NCBI RefSeq assembly: GCF_000264995.1
Contig: NW_006767440.1
Coordinates: 1,661,673-1,723,375, forward strand
DNA length: 61,703 nucleotides
Reading direction: 5' to 3'
Source: Punctularia strigosozonata HHB-11173 SS5
Taxonomy: Eukaryota; Basidiomycota; Agaricomycetes; Corticiales; Punctulariaceae
The translations under genes were made by a program, and so were the position numbers. Every line of letters starts with the position of its first letter. Within the stretch, counting starts at the first letter, position 1. This document shows, piece by piece, positions 34,876-44,950 of the stretch. The notes beneath the pieces were generated by a model. That model did no database searches, was not told where the DNA came from, and saw only the letters and a list, made by a program, of their open reading frames with translations.

Positions 34876-35920
34876 CTATTGGCTGAGGATAGTGCGGACG
34901 AACGACTCGTAATTCACATTGCCATCCCTGAAGATTCGTGAGCATACTAGGCTATAGAGGAGGATCACATTGAGTTGACTGACGCTCCGATCTGAACACC
35001 CTTCAGCAGCTCGTCGACTTCTTCGTCAGTCATCTTCTCGCCAAGCTGAGTCAGTACGTATCGAAGCTGCAGATCACGACGTTAGTTGCGGTGCATGGCC
35101 GAGCAGTATGAACATGCCTCGCCGGCGCCGATGAAACCGTTTCCTTCCTTGTCGAATACTTGGAATCCGCGGATGAACTCCTCTGTTCAAAGACGATCGA
35201 AGGGGGAATGCGTGCAGTGGGAAGGAATATTATACAACGAAAGTGATGATCAGCTGCCGCATCGAACTGTTCGGGAATATCACGCACCTGGCGTTCCTGC
35301 GGGTTTGAAGCCATCCGGTCGGTTGAGTATAGTGAGGAATGTCTTGTAGTCAACTAGACGAAGAGTATCGTCAGCTACAATGGGATATCTTTAGTTGCCG
35401 AGCCAGCAAGTAGAGCTGAGCCACTTCGCGGCCATGGACGATACGATCGGTGACTGAAACTCGGTGTGCACAACGTCCCCGACATGATTGGCATAGCAAG
35501 AAAGAGAGGGAAGGCACGTCACACTATTAGAAGAGGACATATTGCTCACCATCCCTAGGTGCACTGTTCACAATGTCGGCCACCTCTGCCTGTGTTGGAT
35601 TCTGGCCCAAAGCGCGCAACAGATCGCCCAGCACCTCCCTAGGCACAGCACCGGTACCCTTCTTGTCAAACAGCGCGAAAGCTTCCTTGTATTCTGTATG
35701 GCAGTGTATCAGCAATACTGCGGGATAACGCACGCCAACATACCTGCGTTATCACTCTAGGCAGGTCATACGCGTTTCCATGGTGCAGCAGCAATAGGTC
35801 GTGATTCATGCAAACCGACGCGTAATCGCACGATTTTTTAATCATTAGAATTGGTTCAAATTTGACAGGAAAGGCAATCAGCACAAAGCACCGCACGATC
35901 CATAGAATGAAACCCACCAT
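34876..35920 (-). CDS. myosin essential light chain, EF-hand protein of Cdc4/Mlc1 type
   Basis: Seven exons: 35920-35918, 35756-35744, 35693-35550, 35353-35288, 35182-35118, 35066-34984 and 34927-34876, encoding 141 aa. That is the usual length of fungal Cdc4/Mlc1 proteins. The first exon is only the ATG and the second is 13 nt; together they give MSDNA before EYKEAFALFD. The intron 35117-35067 uses a GC donor (GCATGT...CAG). EF-hand units are recognisable: LFDKKGTGAVP, VFDKEGNGFIGAGELRYVL, and the degenerate last hand in DGNVNYESFV. The strings LGDLLRALGQNPT and ILNRPDGF are characteristic of this family rather than calmodulin. It is expected to bind IQ motifs of myosins (and IQGAP) and act in actomyosin-ring cytokinesis and hyphal septation. 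The frame closes exactly with all seven exons, which supports the unusual 5' structure. Confidence 0.87.
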
Positions 35921-36239
35921 CGTCGGCGGAGGGGAGGGGGAGTGGTAAGGCTGGAGAATGCCTGATTTGGCAACGCGTCACAGCGCCACTCCGCCGCCCG
36001 ACGCGTAGCAGCCAGCGACTGACTCCGACATCAATTCAACGACAACAACACAGAAACGCGATTGCGCGATCCAGCTCTCCTCCTTCGACAGTCTGCTCAG
36101 ATTTTGCCCATGAATGCAGCGTACCGTACTGGCTTGGCCGAACATGGAGAACATCACTACGGTTAACGATCACACAAGACGATAGGGATACAAGGAGCAA
36201 CGTCGACAATGGCCAGATCCCCTCTGAGCCTCTCTTTCG
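35921..36239. other. 5' flank of the myosin light chain gene
   Basis: About 320 bp, with a purine-rich stretch GGCGGAGGGGAGGGGGAG near 35923-35941 (CT-rich on the gene's strand), a common feature of fungal constitutive promoters. No gene seen. Confidence 0.4.
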
Positions 36240-36530
36240 TCAATCGTAGAACACGAGAGCCCTGAACTCAATGGAATTCCTGAACAGGGCATTCTTGGGC
36301 GTTCAAGGATCTTCTAAAGCTCTATGCGGAGTCAAGACAGCGACGCTCCCATCTTGGGACTGTATCAAAGAGAATGCTCGGCTTTCAGCTCTGGGTTGCG
36401 GCGGCGAATGGCTGTAAGAAAGATGGCATAGCAGATTTAGCATACGCCACATATCCCGCTACACGTACTGCGATTGAAGCAGACGACTCTGGAGGCGCGC
36501 CGGTGAGCTCGCGGCTTATACTCAGAGAAA
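36240..36530 (-). pseudogene. fragment of a CmcJ-like oxygenase gene
   Basis: Read on the minus strand, 36362-36240 is a copy of the last exon of the intact neighbour (QDGSVAVLTPH at its start, EFRALVFYD and a stop at its end). It carries an in-frame TGA where the intact gene has TCG. Next to it (about 36390-36412) is the splice junction before the IRRRNPE coding block. About 36480-36520 retains a version of KELTGAS. The 2OG/iron-binding middle of the gene is deleted. It is the most eroded of three copies in a row. Confidence 0.75.
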
Positions 36531-36908
36531 AGCACAACATTTTGCTACCTCCGCCGGAGAACGTACTCCCCTGCGAGAAGGGTGAGTTGATCGCGACCCT
36601 CAGTGTACCGCAATCAGATGCGGGATGTTGAAGTCCTATCCCTGGACAGCCAACCTGGAGGACAGCCCCCGCCTCGTGGTGACGGACAACGGCTGGTCGG
36701 AGGGATGATGAGAGCATATAGCCGTCTTCGGACTGACAACCTTGACGGCACGTCCATCCTTTCTATCTTCACAATGCTCATCAGCAAGTCTGAATACTCA
36801 CACGCGAAAAGCGCCTATCATAGTGCACGACAATAACTTCATTCGACCGAGACTGTAACAAATACAGAAGACAGACGGCATGCAACATGTTCGACTTGTT
36901 AACATCAA

Positions 36909-37918
36909 TTAATCGTAGAATACGAGCGCCCTAAGCTCAATGGATTGCCTGTACGGAGCATCCTTGGGAGTCGAAGGGTCTTCGAAAGCAGTATGAGGGG
37001 TCAATACGGCTACGCTCCCATCTTGCACGGAGTCGAAGCTAACATGCTCTCGTCAGACACGTCCTCGTAGCCTTATCGGAACGACCCACCACTTGATCAG
37101 AACGCCCTCGTCGGGCTCTAAACCCCTAACGTATTTCCAGCGATGGTTAGGGTTATACTTCACGGAGTACGTCTCGCCTTCCTTGTCGGGATACTGAACA
37201 CGGTCATATGAGTGCTAACATTCTCTTCATATACGACGAGTACTCACAATGAGCGCTACTGGAATCAAATCATTCTTTGGGTCGATGGATCTGTAGTCGC
37301 ACAAGGCTAGTGGCCAGTCGTACGCAGGGTGCGAGATGGGGCGCCATAGATTGATGATCTGGAAACGCTTCTCCAGCAACCTGGGGACGTCTGCTGCAGG
37401 AAGATGACGGTGAACCCGAGCTACTGCCGCGGGTGATGTCTGGTCAACGTGTACTCCCGCTGCTGGCTGGCGGTTCTGAGGGTCGTCACCATTCAATTCT
37501 GGGTTGCGGCGGCGGATGGCTGCATAGGTAATGTCATATCAACTATCTTTCAACAGAACATTATATCATTCAAACCCGAAGACGTACTATGGTCAAAGAA
37601 AACGACTTTGGATGCGCCCGTAAGCTCCTTGATCAGGTGCTCGCTCTCGAGGTAGTATTCCTTCTGGATGTCCTCGTCGACACGGAACTCCCGATGCTTT
37701 GCAGGGCGACGGAAGAACTGGAAGCCGTGACTGTCCAACGTGGCCGCGCTCTCCTTCCCACGTAAGTTCTCTATCTGCACATTATGCTCTTCACGTTCGA
37801 TGTTCGTAAGGCGACCTCCCTGGGCGTGATCACTGCTAGTGTACCTGAAGAGTCTCTCGCCGTGTGCAGGAGTGACCACGTATTGTAGCGCCGCCGTAAC
37901 AGAGGATGGCTCTGACAT
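36909..37918 (-). CDS. CmcJ/AsaB-like 2-oxoglutarate-iron-type oxidoreductase, intact copy
   Basis: Four exons: 37918-37588, 37519-37248, 37193-37090 and 37038-36909, encoding 278 aa. It belongs to the fungal family annotated as CmcJ-like methoxylase component, AsaB hydroxylase/desaturase or GA4-desaturase-like. Family landmarks are the N-terminal MSEPSSVTAALQYV, VQIENLRGKE, FFRRPAKHREF, KVVFFDHTIRRRNPE, the putative metal-binding HVDQT (HxD), PISHPAYDWPLALCDYRS and the conserved end ELRALVFYD. Many relatives sit in natural-product clusters, but no biosynthetic partner genes occur here, so the substrate is unknown. It is the only intact member of a three-copy local family; the TATA region is shared with the downstream pseudogene. 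Confidence 0.9.
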
Positions 37919-37973
37919 AGTATGGAGTCGTGATCCGTTGAATGTCTGACAGATCCCAGCGTCATATGAGGCT

Positions 37974-37987
37974 CCATATATACTTCC
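37974..37987 (-). promoter_or_regulatory. TATA element of the intact CmcJ-like gene
   Basis: Minus-strand GGAAGTATATATGG ends about 56 nt before the ATG at 37918. The same GGAAGTATATATG string occurs at the same distance before the pseudogene copy (39999-40011), showing that the promoter was duplicated with the gene. Confidence 0.65.
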
Positions 37988-37999
37988 GTACTCCCAGAT

Positions 38000-38937
38000 C
38001 GCATTGCGCCAGGCAGGCAAGCGATAGCGCCATTCGAAGGAGGCTGACTCACGCTCGCAGCAAGCTGACTGAAGGAACGTCTTAGTGAGCCTCGTCGTGC
38101 GACAGGCTGCCATTGCCCACAACGAATATGCCGCACTTAACACGGCATGGACACTTCAACTCAAGTTCCAGCGATATCCACGAAGAGTATGCCTATATCC
38201 CCCATGTGTCATCGAGGCTTGAACGGTGAATGTGGGCTTCTATTGACATCACAGGGCCCGTGCGACGGTCGAACAAGGATGAAGCGCCAAACGTGATCAC
38301 AGTGCGAGATGGTAGGCGATACTTATGACACAAGCGGAGAGTGACGGTCAGCTTCCTGTACTTTAAGGAGACGTTTGACTTTATGGGAGCGCAAACTGTT
38401 ACTAAACGGAGCAAAAGACGCGAATACTAGCATTATCGAGACAACGAAGGTTACAAATCAGGTCGAAATTTTTGAACCTGAGGCTACGAGCTCTCTGAAC
38501 GTATGGTTTCGTCAGATGACGAATCGCTGAAGCCGGACAGACGAGATGTGCTCGCCATGTACGATAACTTAATGTTCATCAAGATCAGGAGGAGCGGGAT
38601 ATGCGACCCTGTGCTGTTAATAATACGATGACGAACGATGTCAATTGATTATACGCGACGAGGCATCCACACGCCAGAAATCAATGCGAGTTCAACATGG
38701 GCAATTCGTGAATGGGAATGCTAACGGAACGCATAATTATCGGCGCCGGTTTCTTGTAGTCCTCGAGGATCGCGTGTCCTTGCTAACGACACGTCGGTTG
38801 CCGATTTGTCAGCCCCATCACTGACTGAAACCCTGCTTCCTCGAATCATACTGGTAATAGTGCATGTACGCGACATAAGAACGACTGAAGAAATCGTTGA
38901 TTTTATTCAAGCACTGAACGACCCGGAGCATACGCCA
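38000..38937. other. intergenic region between CmcJ-like copies
   Basis: The first part (about 37990-38110) is the leader/promoter of the intact gene and resembles 40013-40110 upstream of the pseudogene (shared GATAGC.CCATTC and CAAGCTGACTGAA blocks). The rest shows no gene. Confidence 0.45.
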
Positions 38938-39945
38938 TCAGTCGTAAAAGACAAGAACCCTCAGCTCGATAGATTCCCCAAATCATCGCTAGAAATACGT
39001 TAGAGGACTGGGACTCGGCGAGGGAGTCCTGATCAAGTGGTAAGTCCTACTTTCTCTCCCAACGACTTTGAGCCGTGTTGATTTACACGGTGGTTTAGCT
39101 ATGTTTCGACTCAAGACGGGAGCGTTGCCGTTTTGACACCTCGTACCGCATTCGCGGACCCTTCAACATCTAAGGACGCACCGTACAGGTTGTACTTCAC
39201 TGTGAACGTTTCGCCTTCTCTATCAGCATGCTGCTCATGTGTCCGCCATGGCATCAGCGTCTTTTTCCAGAAGAACGCGAGCACTCACGATGAGCGCAAC
39301 AGGGACAAGATCCTCTGGATCAACGGATCTGCAGTCGCACAGGGCTAACGGCCAGTCGTAAGCGGGATGCGAGATTGGGCGACAGATTGATGATTTGAAA
39401 GTGCTTCTCAAGCAATCTGGGAACATCGGCTACCGGAAGATGATGATGGACTCGAGCTATCGAGGCAGGTGGTCTGATCAACGTGCACAGCTGCTGCCGG
39501 CTGGCGGTTCTGAGGGTCTCTGCCATTAGCTGCAGGGTTGCGACGGCGAACAGCTGAATAACTCGGTTCAGCTGCGCGTTTGGACAGTCGACGTGACATG
39601 AAAAATAGACCTACTATGGTCAAAAAATACGACCCTAGAGGCATCTGTAAGCTCCTTGATTAGGTGCTCGCTCTCGAGGTAGTATTCCTTCTGGGTGTCC
39701 TCGTTAACACGAAACTCTCGATGCTTTGCAGGGTGACGGAAGAACTGGGAGCCGTGGTTGTCCAAGGTGACCTCGCTCTCCTTCCCGCAAAGGTTCTCGA
39801 TCTGCACGTCATGGTCCTCGTATTCGAAGTTGGACGCGCGCTCGTCCGGGCCGGGAGGCTTCGTAACATATAGGTGGAGTCTGTCGTTGTGAGTCGGTCG
39901 GCGCAGGTACTTCAGGGATGCGGTGATAGTGGCAGGTTCAGACAT
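38938..39945 (-). pseudogene. CmcJ-like oxygenase pseudogene with frameshifts and an in-place inversion
   Basis: The first exon (39945 to about 39630) is open and encodes MSEPATITASLKYL through RVVFFDH, close to the intact neighbour. The second exon passes through three frames. A net 2-nt loss follows HVDQT (about 39470), and a second 2-nt loss lies at about 39385 before RPISHPAYDWP. The remainder of the gene is broken by an inversion. Minus-strand similarity stops within KYN at about 39190. The missing stretch (end of the third exon, intron, most of the fourth exon) is found on the plus strand at about 38976-39189. Minus-strand similarity then resumes with the last 12 codons and a TGA stop at 38938-38940. 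Inside the inverted piece a Trp codon is TAG. The gene cannot make a normal product. Confidence 0.88.
38976..39189 (+). other. inverted segment of the CmcJ-like pseudogene
   Basis: The plus strand reads NHR, TAG, KYVRG...GVLIK, a GTAAGT donor, an intron ending in TTTAG, then TQDGSVAVLTPRTAFADPST...APYR. This is the 3' part of a CmcJ-like gene in reverse orientation. Both ends abut minus-strand sequence that would be continuous with it if the piece were turned round. Confidence 0.85.
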
Positions 39946-40019
39946 AGCGTAGAGTCGACCGGACGCAGGCTCACCCAGCTATAACGCCGTTGCAGGTGCA
40001 TATATACTTCCACATTCCT

Positions 40020-41960
40020 GTCTGGAGTGGCGTCAGGAAGGCTAGTGATAGCACCATTCAATGAAGACTGACTAAACTCGCGACAAGCTGACTGAAAGGA
40101 TCTGCGCAAGACCCACACAAGACACACTGGCGGCCCACCTCATTCAGTTGCGGCATCTTGAGTGACGAGACATAGAGCGTGAAGATGCCCATCTACAAGG
40201 TCTGAAGGACTTGGAACATACGCGGGTCCGGCCATTGTCAATACGTCGGCAAAGTACCAAATCGCAGAGGGTAATTCCTGAATCCACCTGTCTTATTCCG
40301 CGGTACCGCGAAAGACGGACTTGGTGAGAGGTCGTCTTGTTCAGCGGGTGCCGTAGGGACCGTCATGAACCCTGGTCCCTGGTACACACTCCGATACAAC
40401 CACATAGGAACCGGTCAATACGGATACACGCACGGACGTGCACGATTGGTATACCTCTCTCCTGACAAGTTTGATGCCATGATTCCAGATCGTACACTCG
40501 GAGAGATCCGTCGCTGAAGAAGCTGAAAGACAATACATTGCTGCAGTGTCGCCATAGCCAGACTCTCTAGAGGGTATCGAAAACCCTTGATAGTCGGGGG
40601 AGAGGATGCAGAGATTAGTCCAAAGGAGGCAAATGACTGCCATCATGTCTGGGACCACTGAAGCGCTACCTCAAGCATCCGTTGAATAGTTGCGATGCGA
40701 TCGTGACGGAGGAGCCCCATCTCGGACGCACCGCACTGGGAACTAGCTAAGTAACTTCCAGCAAGACGTTTTCCAAAGCCAGTCCTGCGATTCGGCGACC
40801 TGATCCCAGCTGGGATGCAACAAGCGCGAGTGTGGACCTGCAGGGATGGGTATTCCTAGTTTGGGACCAACCTCTGGCTCCGGGCTTGAGGTTGGCCTCA
40901 TAGATGAATGATCTGCGGAACGAAGAGCGTCGAAGATGAGTAAGCCGGCTACGGTCTGATGAGAGAGAGGAATGACTGCCATGGATGTCAAGACGTACAT
41001 ATGTGGGACGATCCGACCTTGTAGGGGTTTCTCTTCACCGGACTGTCTGTACGCTCGCGTCCTGTTTGAGGCTGCGTGTTTCCGATGCGAATATTCTGAT
41101 AAGGCCGATGCGGTTCCACAAGTAATTGTTGCACGTTGGTCGGATATAAGGCGTGCTTCGGGCGCTCAGATGACGTAGGATCGACAATTACTGGCTGGCG
41201 ACGGAAGCATAGCAGCGCCGATAAGGACATTTGTGGGTAGAAAGCGCCTCTTGATGATGCTGGTCCTGGGAAGATGGCGACAATTGAGAATAAGCTTGAT
41301 ATGGAGGGAGAAAATAGAGAAGATTTTCAAGTACTGCACGACTGGGAACAAGATCAGGTTCTGGTGCCAGCCGGGGCCTCCTGCGTTGCGTGATGTGGCC
41401 CGGTCGCAGTGGCGGCTGCTGGAGACCCTTCCTCGTGTTGGCAACGCGTTGAAAAGCGTGTTGCATCGCCTTTCGCGCGACAGAGCCCGATCGAACGACA
41501 ATGGAAAAAATGCACGGCGTTAGAAAGGGAACGAGGGCACGAAAGAGAAAAGATTATTGCTGTAACGTGTTCCAGGACGCGAGATACGAGGCAGACGGCC
41601 TCGTTCGTTGAGCGCCGCCGCGGGGTTACGCTCGACGGCGTCGCGCTCGTTCGCAGAGGCAACGGTGGACCCCTGACGTAAACAGCAGAGCGGGCCGGAA
41701 AAGGCAAGAGAACGCGAAGGCCGCATCGGCAAACGGGTGCAGGGGTCCCTGGAACGGGGATCTGGCAGCATGCGGCAGGGCGCGTGCTGGGGTCGTGCGA
41801 TGGATGCTGGCACGCAAAACCAGCGACGGTCAATCTTCTGGCTTTCTTTATCCCTTCAGCACCGTCCCCAACGATGAGCAGCATGTCCAACACACTCTGA
41901 ACGCCACGCTGTCCGTGAGTCCCTCCTTGAGCCACAGGAGCACAATACAATGGAGCCCTT
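40020..41960. other. long intergenic region, no gene recognised
   Basis: About 1.9 kb. The first 100 bp is the duplicated promoter of the pseudogene. Open frames across 41354-42058 on the minus strand and 41409-41681 on the plus strand lack domains and do not splice into anything consistent. A gene missed here cannot be excluded. Confidence 0.4.
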
Positions 41961-42008
41961 ATGTTGCGATGTGGCCAGGAATGCGGCCTATTATCGACAC
42001 CCACGGCG

Positions 42009-44672
42009 ATGGATTTTCTATCTGCGTGTCGCGCACCGCTTGTTAACCACCTCGACACGATTCTTCATTCACCTCTGGACCATCCACCAGAATCGGCGTC
42101 CGCAGTGGCCAATTTACCGTGTGCTCATATACACCCCGATCCGCCCGTCTGCTTCGTGTCCAACACCGTGATCTACCCCTCGCCACCCCCCACAGGTTCC
42201 GAGCCAAGCCGCAACGTTCCTCTCCCGACTTTGCCTACCCCCTCCTCGTCACCGACTCGCGATCGCTGTTCCCCGGATCTCGGGCCCCTCTCGCCGATCA
42301 TGGAACATGAAGAGTTCCCTCCTGTACCCCCGCCACATGAACATGTCCCGCTTTCACCCCCTCCTACACAGCCCTTGCACGCCCGTTCTCTACCCGACAG
42401 TAGCGGCGACCGTGATCCTATCCATGAACCATCAGGCGTTAGCCCGATCGCGTCGGAAGGGGTCGTGTCGCAACTGCAATGGCAAATGAAAGGAGCGCAC
42501 TCGTCTATTCCGCGTTCAACGGGATGGCACACGCATCAAACCGAGTCTACTCTCTTCGGACCGAACGTCAATTGGCGAGAGCACGACTGGGAAGATCTTC
42601 CTGCAGATCGGCCCGCTTCATCTATCCTGGGCTTGCGCGATGCGGTGGAGGATCGTTCCTTGCCAGAACCTTCCAGCAGGAGATCGAGACAGATGCCTCT
42701 TCATCCCTCATATCCTGATCCGGACGAGGACGCGAGCCTGACGTCTTCATCGCGTCAAAACCCACCATTCTGGGGCTCAGAAGATGCGTTTCCTAGCGGG
42801 CCCTCGTTCTTCGGACCGAATGCGTTCTCGGGAGAACCGTCATCGGAGGCCGGTGCCTCAGTAGCGTCCGGTCCTCAGTCGTCGTGGCAGGAGACACAGA
42901 CGAACGACATCCACAGTCTAGGGCTTCTTGAAGGTCCCATGATGGTACTCCCGCCGTGGGATGGTTCGAGTCTATCAATGGCCTCCTCGTCCCCAGACGC
43001 GCCCCGTGCTCGGTTGCTAACCCGAGCGCCTCCGCCCGCAGTGCACAGCCAGGATTCTAATCCATCCGTTCCCTCAGAGAGACGCCGGCCAATCGAGCTC
43101 GACGAGCTTCCTCACGAGCAGATCCCGCCACGGAACAAAGCAACTCAATCGTTCGAAGCCAGCCTATCGCTCCCGCAAGCGGCGGAGGCTGGCGTATTGG
43201 CCTATCCGTCTGTTTATCTCCACGAGCCCGTGCCCGTTGCGTTACACAGCCAGGAGCCGAATCTTCAGGCAACCTCTGAGAAGCGTCCGACGCTCAAGCT
43301 CCATGCGGCCTCGTCTGTAACATTACATTCCCGATCACCGGAGCAGATGCATATACCCGAAGCCGACCATGATCAAACGCCCGGTACGCTCCCGGATGCT
43401 ACGCACCGTTCGCCTTTGTTTTACCCCCACGACTGGCAACCTGCGGAAAATGCTTCTTCGTCGGCGTTGGAGCATATGGAGGTCGATGTCGAACACCCGT
43501 CACCCGGAGCTTCGTCGCTCCTCTCCTCACTCTCCGCCCAGTCCTCTCAATCGTCCGCGTTCGGGATAAACACGCCTACGGACTCGGAGTTCAACTTGTT
43601 TGGGGGTCCTGACAACGTCAAAAGTTGGTATCCGCCAAATCATCGGCATCCAACCTTTTTCTTCGACGAAGACGACATGGACGAGATGTTGCCCCCTCCT
43701 CCGTCGCCTTCCAGACGCGGCTTTCTGTCGCTTGAGGACCTGGAGGAAGAGCCGCCGACAGCAGTGCCCGGTTCGCCCTCGCGCAGGTCTAGTTTGCCAG
43801 AGCTCGAGATGGACACGGATGACGACGCCGATGGGCGATCCGACACCCCTTTCGTCCCCGAAGAGCCGCCTCCAGGGTCGCCGAGGCGCCGCTTCCTCTC
43901 TCTCGAGGAAGAGTCAGCCATACCACCGCCATCGCCGTTCTCCGCCTACTGTTCGCACATGCAAACGCCGTCTCCTCCGCCAGCCGATCTCCCCGCGGCC
44001 TCGACCTCGAGCCTGTTACTCGTTCCCGGCACTACGATCTCATCCTCTCCTCCCCCGGACGATCCGCTCCTTCGAGAGCTTCAGATCCCCGCCAACCTCG
44101 ACCCGGCATCGGAGCTTGCACGCTTGTGCGGACTCCGCGCACGCGCACTCGCAGCCGAGCGCGCAGAACGCAAGATCGAGGCACAGCTTGCCGACCGTCT
44201 TGCACGTCTCTCAGCCGATATCCTCTACTCGAAGCCTTCACTGCCGTCGGCCTGGGACCCCTTCGAGGCGGAGGCGAGGAGGGAATTGCAGGCCGTGATG
44301 ACGCTTCGTGCAGAAGCCAAGAGGCGAAGAAAGCGAGCCAAGGAGCGCGGCAGGGAGGTCGGGGCACTGTTGAGTCTCAGGCTACGCGGGGAGTGCCCGG
44401 AGGGCGAGCGTACGGTTGAAATTGTGAGCGGCGGCGGCGCGTCCAAAGGCCCGACGCGGAGCGTATCGCAACTGGCGGCGAAGATGCTTTTCAGGAGAAG
44501 AGAGTCGAGCGCGAGGTTGCTCGCTAATCGACGCAGCGCTATGGACCTCGAAACGGAAAAGAGGAACGGCTCGTCGTTGTCAAGATCAGTGTCGGCGGAG
44601 GATCTCACACAGCTCGTGGCGGACCTAGACATTGTTCCGGACTTGCAACTGAAGGGGTTGGAATGCTTTTGA
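42009..44672 (+). CDS. orphan proline/serine-rich protein with basic helical C terminus
   Basis: One uninterrupted reading frame. ATG 42009 (MDFLSACRAPLVNHLDTILH) gives 887 aa; an in-frame ATG at 41961 would add 16. Residues 60-700 are low-complexity Pro/Ser/Glu-rich and probably disordered, with repeated short patterns such as SRRGFLSLEDLEEE, SPSRRSSLPELEM and SPRRRFLSLEEE. These look like a three-times repeated RRxFLSLEE-type linear motif. The last 200 residues become helical and basic (AERAERKIEAQLADRLARLS and EAKRRRKRAKERGREVG). No known domain is recognised. The absence of introns is unusual in this window, where nearly all genes have several. Confidence 0.7.
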   Translation: MDFLSACRAPLVNHLDTILHSPLDHPPESASAVANLPCAHIHPDPPVCFVSNTVIYPSPPPTGSEPSRNVPLPTLPTPSSSPTRDRCSPDLGPLSPIMEHEEFPPVPPPHEHVPLSPPPTQPLHARSLPDSSGDRDPIHEPSGVSPIASEGVVSQLQWQMKGAHSSIPRSTGWHTHQTESTLFGPNVNWREHDWEDLPADRPASSILGLRDAVEDRSLPEPSSRRSRQMPLHPSYPDPDEDASLTSSSRQNPPFWGSEDAFPSGPSFFGPNAFSGEPSSEAGASVASGPQSSWQETQTNDIHSLGLLEGPMMVLPPWDGSSLSMASSSPDAPRARLLTRAPPPAVHSQDSNPSVPSERRRPIELDELPHEQIPPRNKATQSFEASLSLPQAAEAGVLAYPSVYLHEPVPVALHSQEPNLQATSEKRPTLKLHAASSVTLHSRSPEQMHIPEADHDQTPGTLPDATHRSPLFYPHDWQPAENASSSALEHMEVDVEHPSPGASSLLSSLSAQSSQSSAFGINTPTDSEFNLFGGPDNVKSWYPPNHRHPTFFFDEDDMDEMLPPPPSPSRRGFLSLEDLEEEPPTAVPGSPSRRSSLPELEMDTDDDADGRSDTPFVPEEPPPGSPRRRFLSLEEESAIPPPSPFSAYCSHMQTPSPPPADLPAASTSSLLLVPGTTISSSPPPDDPLLRELQIPANLDPASELARLCGLRARALAAERAERKIEAQLADRLARLSADILYSKPSLPSAWDPFEAEARRELQAVMTLRAEAKRRRKRAKERGREVGALLSLRLRGECPEGERTVEIVSGGGASKGPTRSVSQLAAKMLFRRRESSARLLANRRSAMDLETEKRNGSSLSRSVSAEDLTQLVADLDIVPDLQLKGLECF

Positions 44673-44950
44673 CGTTGTTGTATGCTTTGCTAGTGCGTGA
44701 GGGCGCGAAACGAATGCCAAACATCAAGGATTGTATATTATCTCTCATCCTTCATTTCTCATACCATGCAATATGTACTTGACGAAATACGTCTTCCTGC
44801 TCTCATCTCTCTGTTCATATATCTTCATAGCGAGTCATGTTGCTCTCGTGGGTATACAAACGCCGCTGGTATACATACAGACAACATTTAGCATAAGTTA
44901 CCTGATATCCTGGAACGATACATTGAGTCAGATGGCAGGGATAGCCCCTT

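Noticed and set aside
41354-42058. 234-aa minus-strand ORF upstream of the orphan gene
   Set aside because: No domain, Arg/Pro-rich composition typical of GC-rich noncoding DNA, and it overlaps the likely promoter of the plus-strand gene.
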